64,000 bases of DNA from the NCBI GenBank assembly GCA_037975125.1, contig CM075853.1, positions 32,442,613 to 32,506,612 on the forward strand. Direction: 5' to 3'. Under the pieces are notes generated by a model. That model was not told the origin of the DNA. It was given only the letters and a program-made list of their open reading frames with translations, and searched no databases. The DNA comes from Latrodectus hesperus (taxonomy: Eukaryota; Arthropoda; Arachnida; Araneae; Theridiidae). Position numbers and translations under genes: made by a program. Shown piece after piece: positions 1-11,227 of this stretch. Position 1 is the stretch's first letter. Every line of letters begins with the position of its first letter.

Positions 1-291
1 CTAGTAAATATGATCGTTTGTAAATTCAGCTTAGAATTTTTTGAAATGTTCAGTCAAATTTATAAGAATTTATATATATCAAAGTTAGCTAACAACTTGC
101 ATAATAAACAATATGAAAAATATACGTTACCTTATATTTGGTGGTTAAATTTCAATAGAACTTCAACTAAAGGAATAATTATTCTCAAAATATCACCTAC
201 TTCACTAAGCGAAAACACGGGCAAATAAATGGCGAAATTAATTTGATTCATTTGTCACAGGAACAGAAGAAACTTTTATTCCGCCAATTCA

Positions 292-303
292 ATGCGCATG
301 CGC
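292..303. promoter_or_regulatory. TGCGCATGCGCA palindrome (NRF-1/ewg-type site)
   Basis: This is a 12-bp perfect palindrome matching the known NRF-1 consensus core GCGCATGCGC, in otherwise AT-rich DNA. It suggests a promoter-type site, but no gene start is visible next to it. Confidence 0.4.
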
Positions 304-505
304 AATAGCAAACGATTTTCTGCGGCTGAATTTAACAGTAAAATTTACTGTAATCATTAGTGTTCCTATGATAGCCATTTAAATAACAGTGATTTTTACT
401 GTATTTCTTCCGTTTTTTTTTTTTTTTAGTGTACAAGCATTAGAAGTATCTTATTTCGGCTATTTAAATTTGCAAATTTATTGCTGCCATAACAGATGTT
501 CAGAA

Positions 506-687
506 GGTTTGGTTGGTTGGTTTGTCGCTCAACGGTCATTTTTTGCACACGAGGGCTAATTAGACCGGGACCTACGGTTTAAAGTGGATTCCGAACCACT
601 ACAAACATCCATGCCCAAGGTGGGATTCGAACCCACGAACTGTTGAACCGAAGGCAAGAGCGCTAACCATTCGGCTGCCAGCTCGGC
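506..687 (-). mobile_element. tRNA-derived SINE (family 1) with 14-bp target duplication
   Basis: On the minus strand the head reads GCCGAGCTGGCAGCCGAATG, followed by GGTTAGCGC and a perfect B box GGTTCGAATCCC. The tail ends in repeated GGTT. ACAGATGTTCAGAA flanks it at 492-505 and 688-701. It is full length or nearly so and is nested in the tRNA-Gly-like array. Confidence 0.88.
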
Positions 688-811
688 ACAGATGTTCAGA
701 AATGGAAACGGAGCTCATGACGAGTTCAGATTTCAAGACAAATTCTCATTTTCTCTACTTTCTTTTGCAAAATATAGCTTAATTTTTATGATTTAGTGAA
801 TCGCTTATAAC

Positions 812-1081
812 GAATTCCAGTGGCTTAGTGGTAGCGTTTCACTCTTTCCAGGCACTGCTCCGAGGTTTGATCTCGGGCTTGGGCAAGGCTGATTCATCCT
901 TTCATCCCTTCAGTGGGTCGATAAACTGAGTACCAAGCATGCTTTGGAACTAAACACTGGTGGTTCCGCCTTAGGCTAACCACCTAACCTACTTGGCACC
1001 CTAGGGCCTCTTTGGTCATGAAAATAGAGATGGGCATTGTAGGTCTTGGCCCACATGGGCTGTTGCGCTCCAGAAAGAAAT
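812..1081 (+). mobile_element. tRNA-derived SINE (family 2) with 13-bp target duplication
   Basis: The A box is GTGGCTTAGTGGTAGCG and the B box is GAGGTTTGATCTCGGG. A ~200-base body follows, containing 'cagtgggtcgataaactgag', and an A-rich end. The flanks AATCGCTTATAAC (799-811) and AATCGTTTATAAC (1082-1094) are the target duplication, with one mismatch. Confidence 0.85.
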
Positions 1082-1146
1082 AATCGTTTATAACTTATTA
1101 CTTACGCATTTTTTAATATTATTGATATCTTAAAGAATTAATCGCT

Positions 1147-1215
1147 GTAGTGGTTTAAAGATAAAATTCTGGCCCCCCAAACAGGGATCCCTCTTCGAGT
1201 GCCTGCAAAAGGTTT
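1147..1215 (+). pseudogene. tRNA-Gly-like pseudogene, unit 1
   Basis: It reads GTAGTGGTTTAAAG..., then a CCCCCC-rich anticodon region, then TCTTCGAGTGCC as a poor B box. Compared with a tRNA-Gly (CCC-type) layout the stems are broken. It sits in the same place in its 290-bp unit as the three other Gly-like copies. Confidence 0.45.
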
Positions 1216-1427
1216 GGAGGTATTTTATTTGATTCGACTTTTTCCTTTTTGCTTAAGCAGCGGTTTAAGAATGGAAACGAAGTTTTTGAATTTTTTACGA
1301 ACTCAGGACACATTACATTGCTATTTTCTTCAACATGCCATCGATTAATTTTTATCTTTTTATCAATCGTTTTTAATCCATTATTTTCGTATTTTTAAAT
1401 TTGTGATCCGAATATTACTAAATTTGT

Positions 1428-1499
1428 TGCTTCGGCGGTTCAAAAAACAGAATACTCGCCTCCTAAAAGGATGATCTCAGTTTGATTCCCGCCAAAGCA
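1428..1499 (+). pseudogene. tRNA-Gly-like pseudogene, unit 2
   Basis: This is a 72-nt tRNA-shaped segment. The ends TGCTTCG and CAAAGCA pair at six of seven positions. 'GCGGTTCA' is the A-box region, CTCGCCTCCTAA the anticodon arm and GTTTGATTCCC the B box. The A-box/D-arm is damaged by an AAAAAA run. It is the best preserved of the four copies for the acceptor stem. Confidence 0.6.
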
Positions 1500-1700
1500 T
1501 TTCAGACATCTTGAAGTTATTTGAATCCACATTTTTTTTTTTTCCTGCTATACGAGATTGGAAACTTAGTTCCTGAAATTTCAGCTATTTCGAAGCATAA
1601 TTATTCCTTCTCATTTATGTTTTTCCACAATTTGTTTATCTTTCTTTTAATCAATCGCTTTTTCAACAACATATTTCTTTGCACTTTTAAATTTGATCCG

Positions 1701-1990
1701 AGCCGACCAATGGCTGAGTGGTTAGCGTTCCTGACTCTTGAGCTGTGGGTCCCGGTTCGGGCATGGATGTTACTATCTCTCTGTGTTTCTCTGCCCTTTC
1801 TTGTTTGTGTGTTGATGTATGAATGTGGCCCGCCCTATAAACGGGTCTGTGGTGGTATGACGCGGGTAATGCTACTCGCCTCCGTGACTTGGTTCACAGG
1901 TGCCCGCTGGGTAACGACAAATGAGTAGCAGTTTCCGGATTTGTTGTGGCGAAGGGTTAGTCACCAAAGTGCCCGCCGTTATTTAAAAAA
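1701..1990 (+). mobile_element. tRNA-derived SINE (family 3) with 12-bp target duplication
   Basis: The head is AGCCGACCAATGGCTGAGTG, followed by GTTAGCG and the B-box remnant GGTCCCGGTTCGGGC. The body includes 'ataaacgggtctgtggtggtatgacgcgg' in two parts, and it ends in an A run. AAATTTGATCCG is perfectly duplicated at 1689-1700 and 1991-2002. A spurious 135-codon ORF runs over it. Confidence 0.88.
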
Positions 1991-2014
1991 AAATTTGATC
2001 CGTAGGTCACCAAT

Positions 2015-2088
2015 TTCTTAGCTTAGGTATTTGAATGGTGGAATACTTTCCTCTCAAGAGTGTTTGCATTTTATTCATGGCCAATGCA
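2015..2088 (+). pseudogene. tRNA-Gly-like pseudogene, unit 3
   Basis: It has the tRNA-Gly layout with 'tgaatggtggaatactttcctctcaag' as D to anticodon arms and an end GGCCAATGCA typical of a tRNA-Gly acceptor strand. The B box is degraded (TTTTATTCATG). Confidence 0.45.
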
Positions 2089-2306
2089 TGTGTGGGATTT
2101 TCTTTTAGTTACTTGAATTGACAAATTTTATTGCTAATGAAATGAAGATACAAGACTGGAAACGGAGCTCGAGGCATTTTGTGATTTTTAGAAACGTTGC
2201 AACTCTTTATTTTGATACTTTCATTTACATCACCTTTTTTTTAATTTTCTTCTTTAGTCAATAGCTTTTTAGCAACATATTATTTTTGCACTTTTAAATG
2301 TTATCC

Positions 2307-2376
2307 GAATATCACCAAATTTGTTCCGGTAATTCAAGGGTAGTATGCTTACCTTCCAAGCCGCTCATCCGGGGTT
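2307..2376 (+). pseudogene. tRNA-Gly(TCC)-like pseudogene, unit 4
   Basis: 'TTCCGGTAATTCAAGGGTAGTATGC' is A-box-like, TTACCTTCCAAGCCG is a clear TCC-type anticodon arm and GGGGTTGATTCC is a near-perfect B box. The acceptor stem does not pair, so it is unlikely to be functional. Confidence 0.6.
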
Positions 2377-2599
2377 GATTCCAGGCTTTATTCCGGTTCA
2401 CAAATATATTGCAAATGAAATTGCAATCTGCAATAGTAAGTTTATTACGTTTTTCGGTAAATTACTAAGCTCTAAGTATGATACTGTCATTTATATCACA
2501 TTTTATTTTCTTCTTTTAATTAACAATTTTTTTACTAAAATCTATTTTTTAGTTAGTTATACTATTTTCTTGCAGACATACGAAGCCGAATTATAGCTT

Positions 2600-4230
2600 T
2601 GTAGAAGAAAAAGCAGTTTTACCTTCTTAATCTTAAATGGCTTAAGAACAATTTGAGAGACAACAGTATTTACATTTATTCTTTTACATTTTAAATTAAA
2701 TTACAATATTGAGATAAAATATTCTCTCAAACCTGCATTCAAAACTATTATAAATTATTTTACCCCAACCTAAAAACATTTACTTATTTAATTGAAAAAC
2801 AGATTACTGTTTGCTTCAATTTATAATAATATACAAGAATGAATGAATATTCGCTAAAATTTTGAATTTAGAAAATCAAAATCTCACCATTTTGATTTAA
2901 ATTTACAAATTAAGTGTCAATATGTCTAAATATGTTAAAAGGGATATTTAGGACTGGTAGGTTCAAAATGTCAATTCAATTTAATACATTTAATTTTAAA
3001 AAAATCATATCATTGCGATGAAAATTTATACACACAACATAGTTTTCACCTTTATAGGAAAATAAAATTTGATTTACACATAAAGATAAATATTATGCAT
3101 ATAAAAAAAAACTGTAGTTGAGAATTTTTTTTTAATTTAAATATCTTTAATGGTGAAGGAGTAAAAATAATATTAATGTAATATTCTCACATACATTTTC
3201 TCTCTTGTCTCAATTCTTCAAAAAGAAATTTATTCAACACATACCGGCAAAATTATAGTTAACAAAGAGTTACAATTACAGCTAAGCAAAATTATGAAGA
3301 ACTTTATCTAAGTACTCAATTTTCTTTTGATTAAAATAAATTGATTTTATTTTCATTTATGATTAATCAATGTGATGAAATTTTTTTAATATTTTTATAC
3401 ATGTACATCAAGAAATAAAACTAATAATTCATATCAATTTTAAAAAATGGTATTATAAAATGATAGTTTCAATAGATGTAAAATCAATTAATATTAAGTA
3501 TTTTTTTAAATAAGCGAATAAAATAATCATTATATTGGAAACCTTAATTAGATATGACGTCATCGGATCCTCGCGGATGAAACTGTTTGCCTACTTTCTA
3601 AAGGAGATTGAAAATAAACATGAGTAACGATTCATCTTGTGAAATATTCACGGTAATCCTTGACGAATTAGAATAAAGGGTTTGCATATGGAAATGAAAA
3701 GAAAAAGTTGTTAGAATAGCATGTAAATATAGATTTGTGGTAAAAAAAACATTTCTATGCATTCAATTTTCGCGAGTCTCAAAAGGTCTGCTGGAACATA
3801 TATACAAAACATAACATTTTTCATAAAAATAAAATTAATACAAAAAAGCTAAAAAATATAACAAACCTAAATTATATTAATTAATTTTTTAATGTGTTCT
3901 TAAATTGCTTTGTATTATTTCTATTCTAACTTTTAAAAAATAAATTGGTTTGACTGGCTACAGTATATTGACCAATAGGCAGTCATCGCTGGTATATTTT
4001 ATATTTAGAAATCAAAGAACAAAATAATAGCAATGTTGTCTTATTGAAACAATACAGTAATTTATATGAAATTGAACAAAAATGATTTACTGTAAAGTTT
4101 TTTTAATTGTGCTATTTGATTTTATTTTAAATATTAATATTTCAATTTTGTCATAAATATACAAATATTTCTTAATAAAACAAAAAATAGGTTAAATCTA
4201 ATAAATACAATAAATTAATTTTTTCCAAAA
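2600..4230. other. AT-rich intergenic stretch
   Basis: No gene or mobile element is recognised. A single TGACGTCA (CRE-type) octamer lies at 3555-3562 in a short GC-richer patch (3550-3600). Confidence 0.5.

Positions 4231-4233
<3 letters not shown>

Positions 4234-4318
<85 letters not shown>
4234..4318. repeat. (TA)n microsatellite
   Basis: A near-pure TA dinucleotide run with one interruption (AGTATA) in the middle. Confidence 0.95.
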
Positions 4319-4319
<1 letters not shown>

Positions 4320-4321
<2 letters not shown>

Positions 4322-7300
4322 AATTTATATATTACAAAGAAAGTTACATAAAAATTCAATGGTAACATGGAGTTTTACGAAAATTTGCCAACATCAAAAT
4401 ATAATTATACTTTATAATATTTTAATCTTAAAATAATTTACCTTTGCAAGAATATTAAATAGAATTCGATCTTACATCTATATTTTTAATAGCAATACAG
4501 GAGAAAATTATAATTTTTAATACAATGAGAAAATTAATTGTTTCGTAATACAAACAGAAGTATTTCTAAAATTTGTTTTAAGTATTTTAATGGTCTCTTC
4601 TGAAGAAGTCTCCTTTTCAAAATTTATTTTAAAAAGATTTCTGTAGTCTTGTGCATCTATTCTTAAAATTGCAAAACTTCTTGTTTCAAAATTTTATGAA
4701 TTTCTTTACACCTACACTAAATATAAATATAATAGATATAATTTTTTTATACTAAAATTTTTTATTTTGCTATAAATAAAAATTAAGTTATTTTTATATC
4801 TTAACTAAATTACTACAGGAAAAATTCTTATCCAATATTAAACTCCTTTCTTTTCAAAAACATTTTTACTAAAATTTTCAGACATCTGAAAGAGCATACA
4901 GTAATATCTTTAAAGAAAGAAAATCTGTTTAATTATTTCACACATCTTCTGAATTTATATTTTAATTAGTCACTATATATAACATCTTTTTATCTTTATG
5001 GGCCCAATAAATATAGCCCACTCTACATGTATCTTTACCTTAATCTTATTTAGTTTTAACACTGTCAATTATTAAAATTAAGTAAAATTTAAAACTTTCA
5101 ATTCTTAACTTGAAAATACTTTTAAATAAATATCTTATAAATTAAAAATGAATTCATCGTTTCTTTTATTTTTAAAACGTTATAAGTTTTAATGAAGAAT
5201 TAAAAATCTAATCATTTGACTGAAAAGCTGAGAGATCTCTGGTGCCGCCATCTATTGAAGGTTCTGAAAACTAATCCCTTTATAGACATGAAATGAATTG
5301 TCAGTTTCTTTTTAGCACGTAGATCAAAAAATAAATAATAATATTTTTCAATTTGTAAAGAAAGGTATTAATACCAATCTCGCCAAAAAAATCCTCAGAA
5401 ATCTCAAGATCTTCAAGAAACTTTTGCTTTCAAGAATATTTTATAAATTTCATGATTATTTAAAAGAATGTATAGTCGATGGCATATGAAGTTTGTCGGT
5501 ATATATTTACTAAATAGATTTTTATATAATGTCATCAATATTTTTAACTAAATCTAACATAAGATGCATACACATCTTAGCCATCATTTTATAAAGTCCT
5601 TATCAATATTTTCATTTTTGTTAAACCACGTCCTCATTATTGATTACATAAATATTAAAAGTACAGCAATTTTAAAACTATATTAATATGTAAATTGAAT
5701 AAATATTAATTAAAAATTATTAATGTTTAAAATATTAAAATTATGAGTTATATTCTTTCAACATATCAACATTGCCAAATAAAACAATTCCAAGTAATGA
5801 AGATCTTTATCCTGTTTTAAGCTGAATTTTTGTAGAGGAATGAACTGAAAAATTAAATGGAATTAAACTCATATCAGGATGCTGGTTCCCGATAGGAATT
5901 TATATCAAGTATATTTCATAATTTTTACTACAACGTTAGAAATTAATTTAAATTATAATCAATATTGATTTGAATACTTGTCAGTTGCTTATGACGAGAC
6001 ATTTACTATTTTTTTTTTCGATTTTCAAAAAGTTTTATTTTAAACATTACTTTTGCGATTTTCATAAAATGCCAATAAAAGGAATTTATTTGGATCAAAG
6101 ATTAAAAAGGAGTATTGTTCTCTATATTTAATAAATTCGTAAGTAAAGATAATTTTAAAGTGCTCTATATCTAAATTTATTTTTTATCTTTTGATTTCAC
6201 GGCAAAACTCTAAACAAAATGGTAAATGGTATAAAAGTTATTTTCTTAAATCACAGTTTCCTGCAAAAGCTAAGTATACGTTTTCCTTTGAAGATCAGAC
6301 CTGGCGGCCACTATTTTTTAAATCACAAAATATAGGTAATACATGATATTATTTTATATTTGCTTATGAAAATAATCCAAAGAAATCCATGAATTTTCTA
6401 GGATAAAGCAAATTTTCCTCATGGTAAATGTTACTTTCTCCAAAGAAAAGTTTATTTTGAAAACATACTTTAAGTAAATTCAGAAGTTAATACACATATT
6501 TCTTTACACAAAAATTAAGTTAAATATTGAAATTTTTCTGGAGATTTAAAGTTGTGCATTATGCAAAATACAATATTTTGAAAAATGGGTGGTTTCAAAA
6601 TATTTTTATAAAATAGAGTGTTTAGACACGGATTTTTCGAAAGTTCAAAATTTTTATTCTACAAAATTTATATTGTAATAATATTATTTATCAATGTAAA
6701 TTTTATAGGCTAAAAATTTGTCTTGATAATCGTTTCAGTTATGAATGACACAAAAAGAAAAATGAAATATGCATAAAAAAACCAACTAGAAACATATTTA
6801 TTTAATATATAAGTAGTAAAATAGAAAACAGTAATTATATTTTATAATAAAATTCATTATACAAACAGTAATTAATCATATACAACTATATATAATTTCC
6901 TAAAGTCTTATCACAGCACATTCTTGTATAAGCATTTATATATTTGCTAAATAAAATTAAAATCCATAAAAATCACTTACAAATGAGGAAATATTTAATA
7001 TAAAAACAGTTTATCAGAAAAGAAATATAAAATAAAAATGTTCTACAATTTAAAAATTATGATGTAATCCTTATAACACTTAAAAAACCATAAATATCAA
7101 ATCTTCATTTTTATTATGACCTGAAGTTTAATTGTTTTCAAAATATCAACAAATATTTGCCTGGCATAAAAACATGTGTAACTGCAAAATACATTATATA
7201 ACATACTTTTGAATTTCTTACAAAACATTTTTTACATATTTTTTAGAAATCATATTTTGAAAAGCATGTAGTCTATCATCAGAAACCAATGTATATAAAT

Positions 7301-10006
7301 CGAAATATTTTCAATAAATTTACACTAAAATAAATATCAGAATCTTTTACTTATTTTCACATCACTCCTACACTTAATATACAATTTAATATTTAATACA
7401 AAAGAATAATTATAGGGATTAGGCAGAATTTTTATCATTTGATTTTCACTATTTGTTCATTTAAGATGATTTCAGATATTTCACAGCTTATCTGAACTAT
7501 ATATGCAATCACTTTACATTAATATATTTTTTTCCAACAGATGTTTACAAATAGAATAATAAACACATAAATGGATGTACTAATTAGCCATATTTCAACT
7601 GCAAAATAAATATAAACATATTTTTCGAATAAAAATGTTTAGGAATTCCAATGAGCATAAATATAAATTATCTCTGCAGCAATACCTTTCATATTCTCTA
7701 GTTAATTTTTAATCTTAACATTATGTTTACATAACAATTAAAATTATATTATTTTAAATTTTTTAATCATGGAATATCTATTCACTAAAAGCAGATATCA
7801 TTTTCAATTTTAGATTTAATAAGAAAGTGGAACTGCGTGAACTTTATTTTAAATTTGATCATTTATACATAAGATTAATCTCAGTAAAAATTTTACTGTC
7901 TTTTAAAAGCACCCTATCCAGATATTTGTTTCTATGTAAGATGTAGTAGTAAAATGTTGAATTAATGTGATGTGGAAATTTAGATGGTGTAGATTCTACA
8001 GGTGTTGAAATTAATCTACAATTTAAAAAACAAAGTTACTATACCTTCATCAATCGCATATGTGAAGCTCACCATGGTTACTACCTACCAGCATTTGTTC
8101 ACTGGGATGTTCTAATATGAAGTAAATACATAAATATAAGTTATCTTTAAATTGAGAGATGTTATTTAATTTTCTCATTACATTTTATTTGAAGTAATTA
8201 AAAAAGAAATAGAATAAAATTTTGTAGAAATTCTTTATGAAAATGAATAATACAAATTTTGGTAGTAATAATATGTACAGTAATCAAAGAAAATGCTAAA
8301 AAAAATAACAGCAAATTGAAATTAACACTGATGAGCAAAATTAACAGCTAATTTCTATTTTAAGAAGTTACTAATAATATTATGGAAGCTGAATAGCAAC
8401 TTAAGTTCAATCACAACAGCATAAATGAATGCATCAAGTTGAACGCTAATAAACTATATGGTAAACTATTCATAAATATAGACATTCATAAATCATATAA
8501 AATAATCTTTTTAATGTCGCCAAGAAAATCAAAAGCTGAAAATTGTTTTCTTAAAAAAAGCATAAAAATGGAAGAAAATGAATGTAAAATTTAAATTGGT
8601 TAAAATTATTTTTTATATGCAACCTTAAAATTTACTGTTATTACCAAATATGTATAATGTATCAAGATATCTGCAAATTGACGATTTACAGTGCGATTAT
8701 AAGGTACAAACGAATGAAATGACATTATAAAAGGAATAAAACTGATTTAAAAAATATTAAGAAATAAAAATGCCATTATTCTTAATTAAATTTTTTGTAT
8801 GAATTTTATTCATACAAAAGAAATGTTCTAGCATAAATAATAGATTTTGTAATTAATAAATCTTTCAAACAGTGTGAAATATTAACAAAACCAGATAAGA
8901 TATTGCTGTACTTGAATTACTTATATTAATACATTCAAAATATAAATTTTAATGCAAATAATATTGTATTATCGCTTCAAATGATAAATTTATTAATTAA
9001 GAAAATTTGGATAAGAAAATTACCAATTACAATAAGAATTTAGTATATCTTTGTCTTAATTAAATGCAAGTTGTAGTACTGAATGTATTTCCAACACTAT
9101 TTCTAAATGAAAAATAAAAAAATTCAAAAATCAAATTAATTTCTCATATACATATTTCAATGATGAGAGATTTATTCAAATTTATAACTTTTAACCACTA
9201 TAAACTTGAGATCTTTATACTGCAATAAATTATATATAAGAACATTCATCCAATATCATTGCAAAAATTAAATTTTATGTATAAATTTAAAAACTATTTT
9301 TGGTTAAATAAACAAATTATAAACTTTTAATTAAAATGTACAATAAATACAAATAAAAATTACATAAAATAATGAATCATAAAAACATAAAACCGTAGAA
9401 ATCATTTACTTTTATCAGAATCATTAGTGTGCATACAAACTTTAAGTTAATAAAATATATTTAACTTCATTATGAATACACAATAAAATTATTTTCTAAC
9501 ACATCAATCAATTTACAAACACTTTGAACTCTAGCACCACTTAAGCCATTATATATTTATGAATATTTTAAGTCATTATATATAGATGAAATATTTTATA
9601 TATTATGTAAAATTTATAGCCTATATAGAATATAATTAATTTATAAATTTTTGTAATTAATATTTTTCTTTTTATTACTTATTTTGACTCCCTCCCCTCC
9701 CCAAGTACAAATGGGGATATAATATTTAAATAATAATCAAAATTGAACACATCATAATAAATTAAATTATAATATAAAAGAAAGATTTTCAAAACTACTT
9801 TTATTAATTCACAATAGTGGCATTTCAAAACACACGGAAAATTTATTGAACTTTATTTATTTAAAAATTTGTGACTCAATAAAAAAATACACATAAAATT
9901 ATTTAAAAAAATTTTCAAATATAATAATAACCAACAAATTTTCCTAAAGCTGCAAAAATATTTTGTTAATGGTATTCAAAAACATTCATAACATAACAAA
10001 AATAAA
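4320..10006. other. Long AT-rich gene-free stretch
   Basis: I find no credible exon, RNA gene or complete element on either strand. A ~35-base piece near 5235-5270 (GCCGCCATCTATTG) resembles the middle of SINE family 4. A GGCGGCCA patch lies near 6303. Confidence 0.5.
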
Positions 10007-10010
10007 TCCA

Positions 10011-10287
10011 TGTAGCGCCCTCTATCTGCAGCGTAACCCATGGCATCGTCAACGAGAAAGCCAGTCCCTCTCCAACAACCGACGATATTAGACATGTCCA
10101 TATGACTCTCATGTTTATTTTTTTCTTCAAATTTAAATGTTTTAGTTGTTATTTAGTATTATTTGTAGTATCTGTGTGTATCTGTGTTGTGCTCAAATTG
10201 TACCTCAAATTGTAATAAAATATTTTGAGCTATTTAAGGAACCTATTTCTTTGTTCCTATTAAACCAGCTACATGCTACACGCTACA
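10011..10287 (+). mobile_element. Solo LTR, probably Ty3/gypsy-type
   Basis: It begins TGTAGCG and ends CGCTACA (7-bp terminal inverted repeats with TG..CA ends). It is flanked by the 4-bp direct repeat TCCA (10007-10010 and 10288-10291). An AATAAA lies at about 10213, as expected for the R region. There is no internal region, so it is a recombined solo LTR. A 67-codon ORF inside is not meaningful. The 4-bp duplication and short terminal repeats suggest the Ty3/gypsy group, which is inference. Confidence 0.78.
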
Positions 10288-10291
10288 TCCA

Positions 10292-11118
10292 TAGTTTAAT
10301 TTGTCAATCAATAAACAGCATAACTTCTATCATCAGTTATTTGATATGATTATTTCAATAAAATGTTCTCAGAATATGAAAAATAATGCCTAAAAACTAT
10401 CAGAAAATTATAGTATCAATAAACAATAAGAAGAATTAAACTTAATTTAAACTTAATATTTGGATAAATTATAATTGCAAAACATGAAATAAAAAAACTT
10501 AATTATTCCAGAAAACTTATAAAATTTGAATAAAAATGCAGCTAAATATTGACTTTAATCTTCTGAAAATAATATGTATGCAACAGACTTTTTATATACA
10601 TAATTACATCAAAAGATCCCCAACAATGACCATTTGTTTTATTTTTATATTAATGAAATTATAGACAATTCATACATAAAAACAAAAGTGATCAATTTAC
10701 TTTTTACAAAAATACTTCAAAAATTTAATACTTTCAGTATAAATATAAAATTTATGAATAATTGCATCATAAATTAGTCATCAACTAGTTCAAATTTTAT
10801 TTAAAATAACAAATTGATTCAATAATTAGGACGATATATAACAAAATATTCCATTTATTTATAAGTTCAAAGAAAAAATAATTTTTTTAAATATTTTAAT
10901 AATTTTTCTTAATAAAAATTTTTATAACACAAAATATTAATAACATTTTGTATCAATCATATTATTAACACAAAATAAAAAACATTTAATCTTTAATAAA
11001 CTGTTCAACTCATATTATTCAGCAAAGAAATGATTTTGAGAAATATCAATGACTAGTTCATGAAAATTGTATAAAAATTTTTTTAAATTTCTAGCTATAA
11101 CAAATTTTTATATATAAT
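10292..11118. other. AT-rich stretch, including the 3' UTR of the FYVE gene
   Basis: No coding potential is seen. The 3' UTR of the minus-strand FYVE gene must occupy part of it. Candidate poly(A) hexamers are too frequent to choose between. Confidence 0.5.
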
Positions 11119-11227
11119 TTATGAAGACACCGAAAGACGAGAAACTTTTCTTAAGAGAAGACCATTCAAAATTTCTTTAATATCAGGCAAATCAAACATA
11201 ACAGCAATGAATTCATCCATTCCTGAT
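11119..11227 (-). CDS. FYVE gene exon 14 (terminal coding exon, stop at 11119-11121)
   Basis: The acceptor is TCTGTTTTAG. It encodes residues 417-452 and ends RKVSRLSVSS then TAA. The sequence downstream is AT-rich with several AATAAA-like hexamers (e.g. 10854-10859 read on the minus strand), so the poly(A) site cannot be fixed. Confidence 0.88.

Larger units (their letters stand above)
230..2585. repeat. Tandem array of a ~290-bp unit carrying tRNA-Gly-like sequences, with nested SINEs
   Basis: The landmark GGAAACG (GGAAACT at 1560) recurs at 704, 1273, 1560 and 2158. After removing the nested SINEs and one copy of each target duplication, the spacings become about 286, 287 and 296 bases. 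Units share text such as 'ttttaaat..gatccgaatat(t/c)ac(t/c)aaatttgtt' just before a tRNA-Gly-like segment, and a 'tttaatcaat(c/a)gcttttt.aacaacatatt' stretch. A further diverged unit follows to about 2580, and the array may begin before 440. It looks like an old tandemly duplicated tRNA-Gly locus that has since decayed. Confidence 0.7.

Noticed and set aside
1521..1928. 135-codon plus-strand ORF
   Set aside because: It runs through a SINE with mapped target duplications (1701-1990) and array DNA; the frame is fortuitous.
10146..10349. 67-codon ORF
   Set aside because: It starts inside the solo LTR and runs past its end; no family resemblance.
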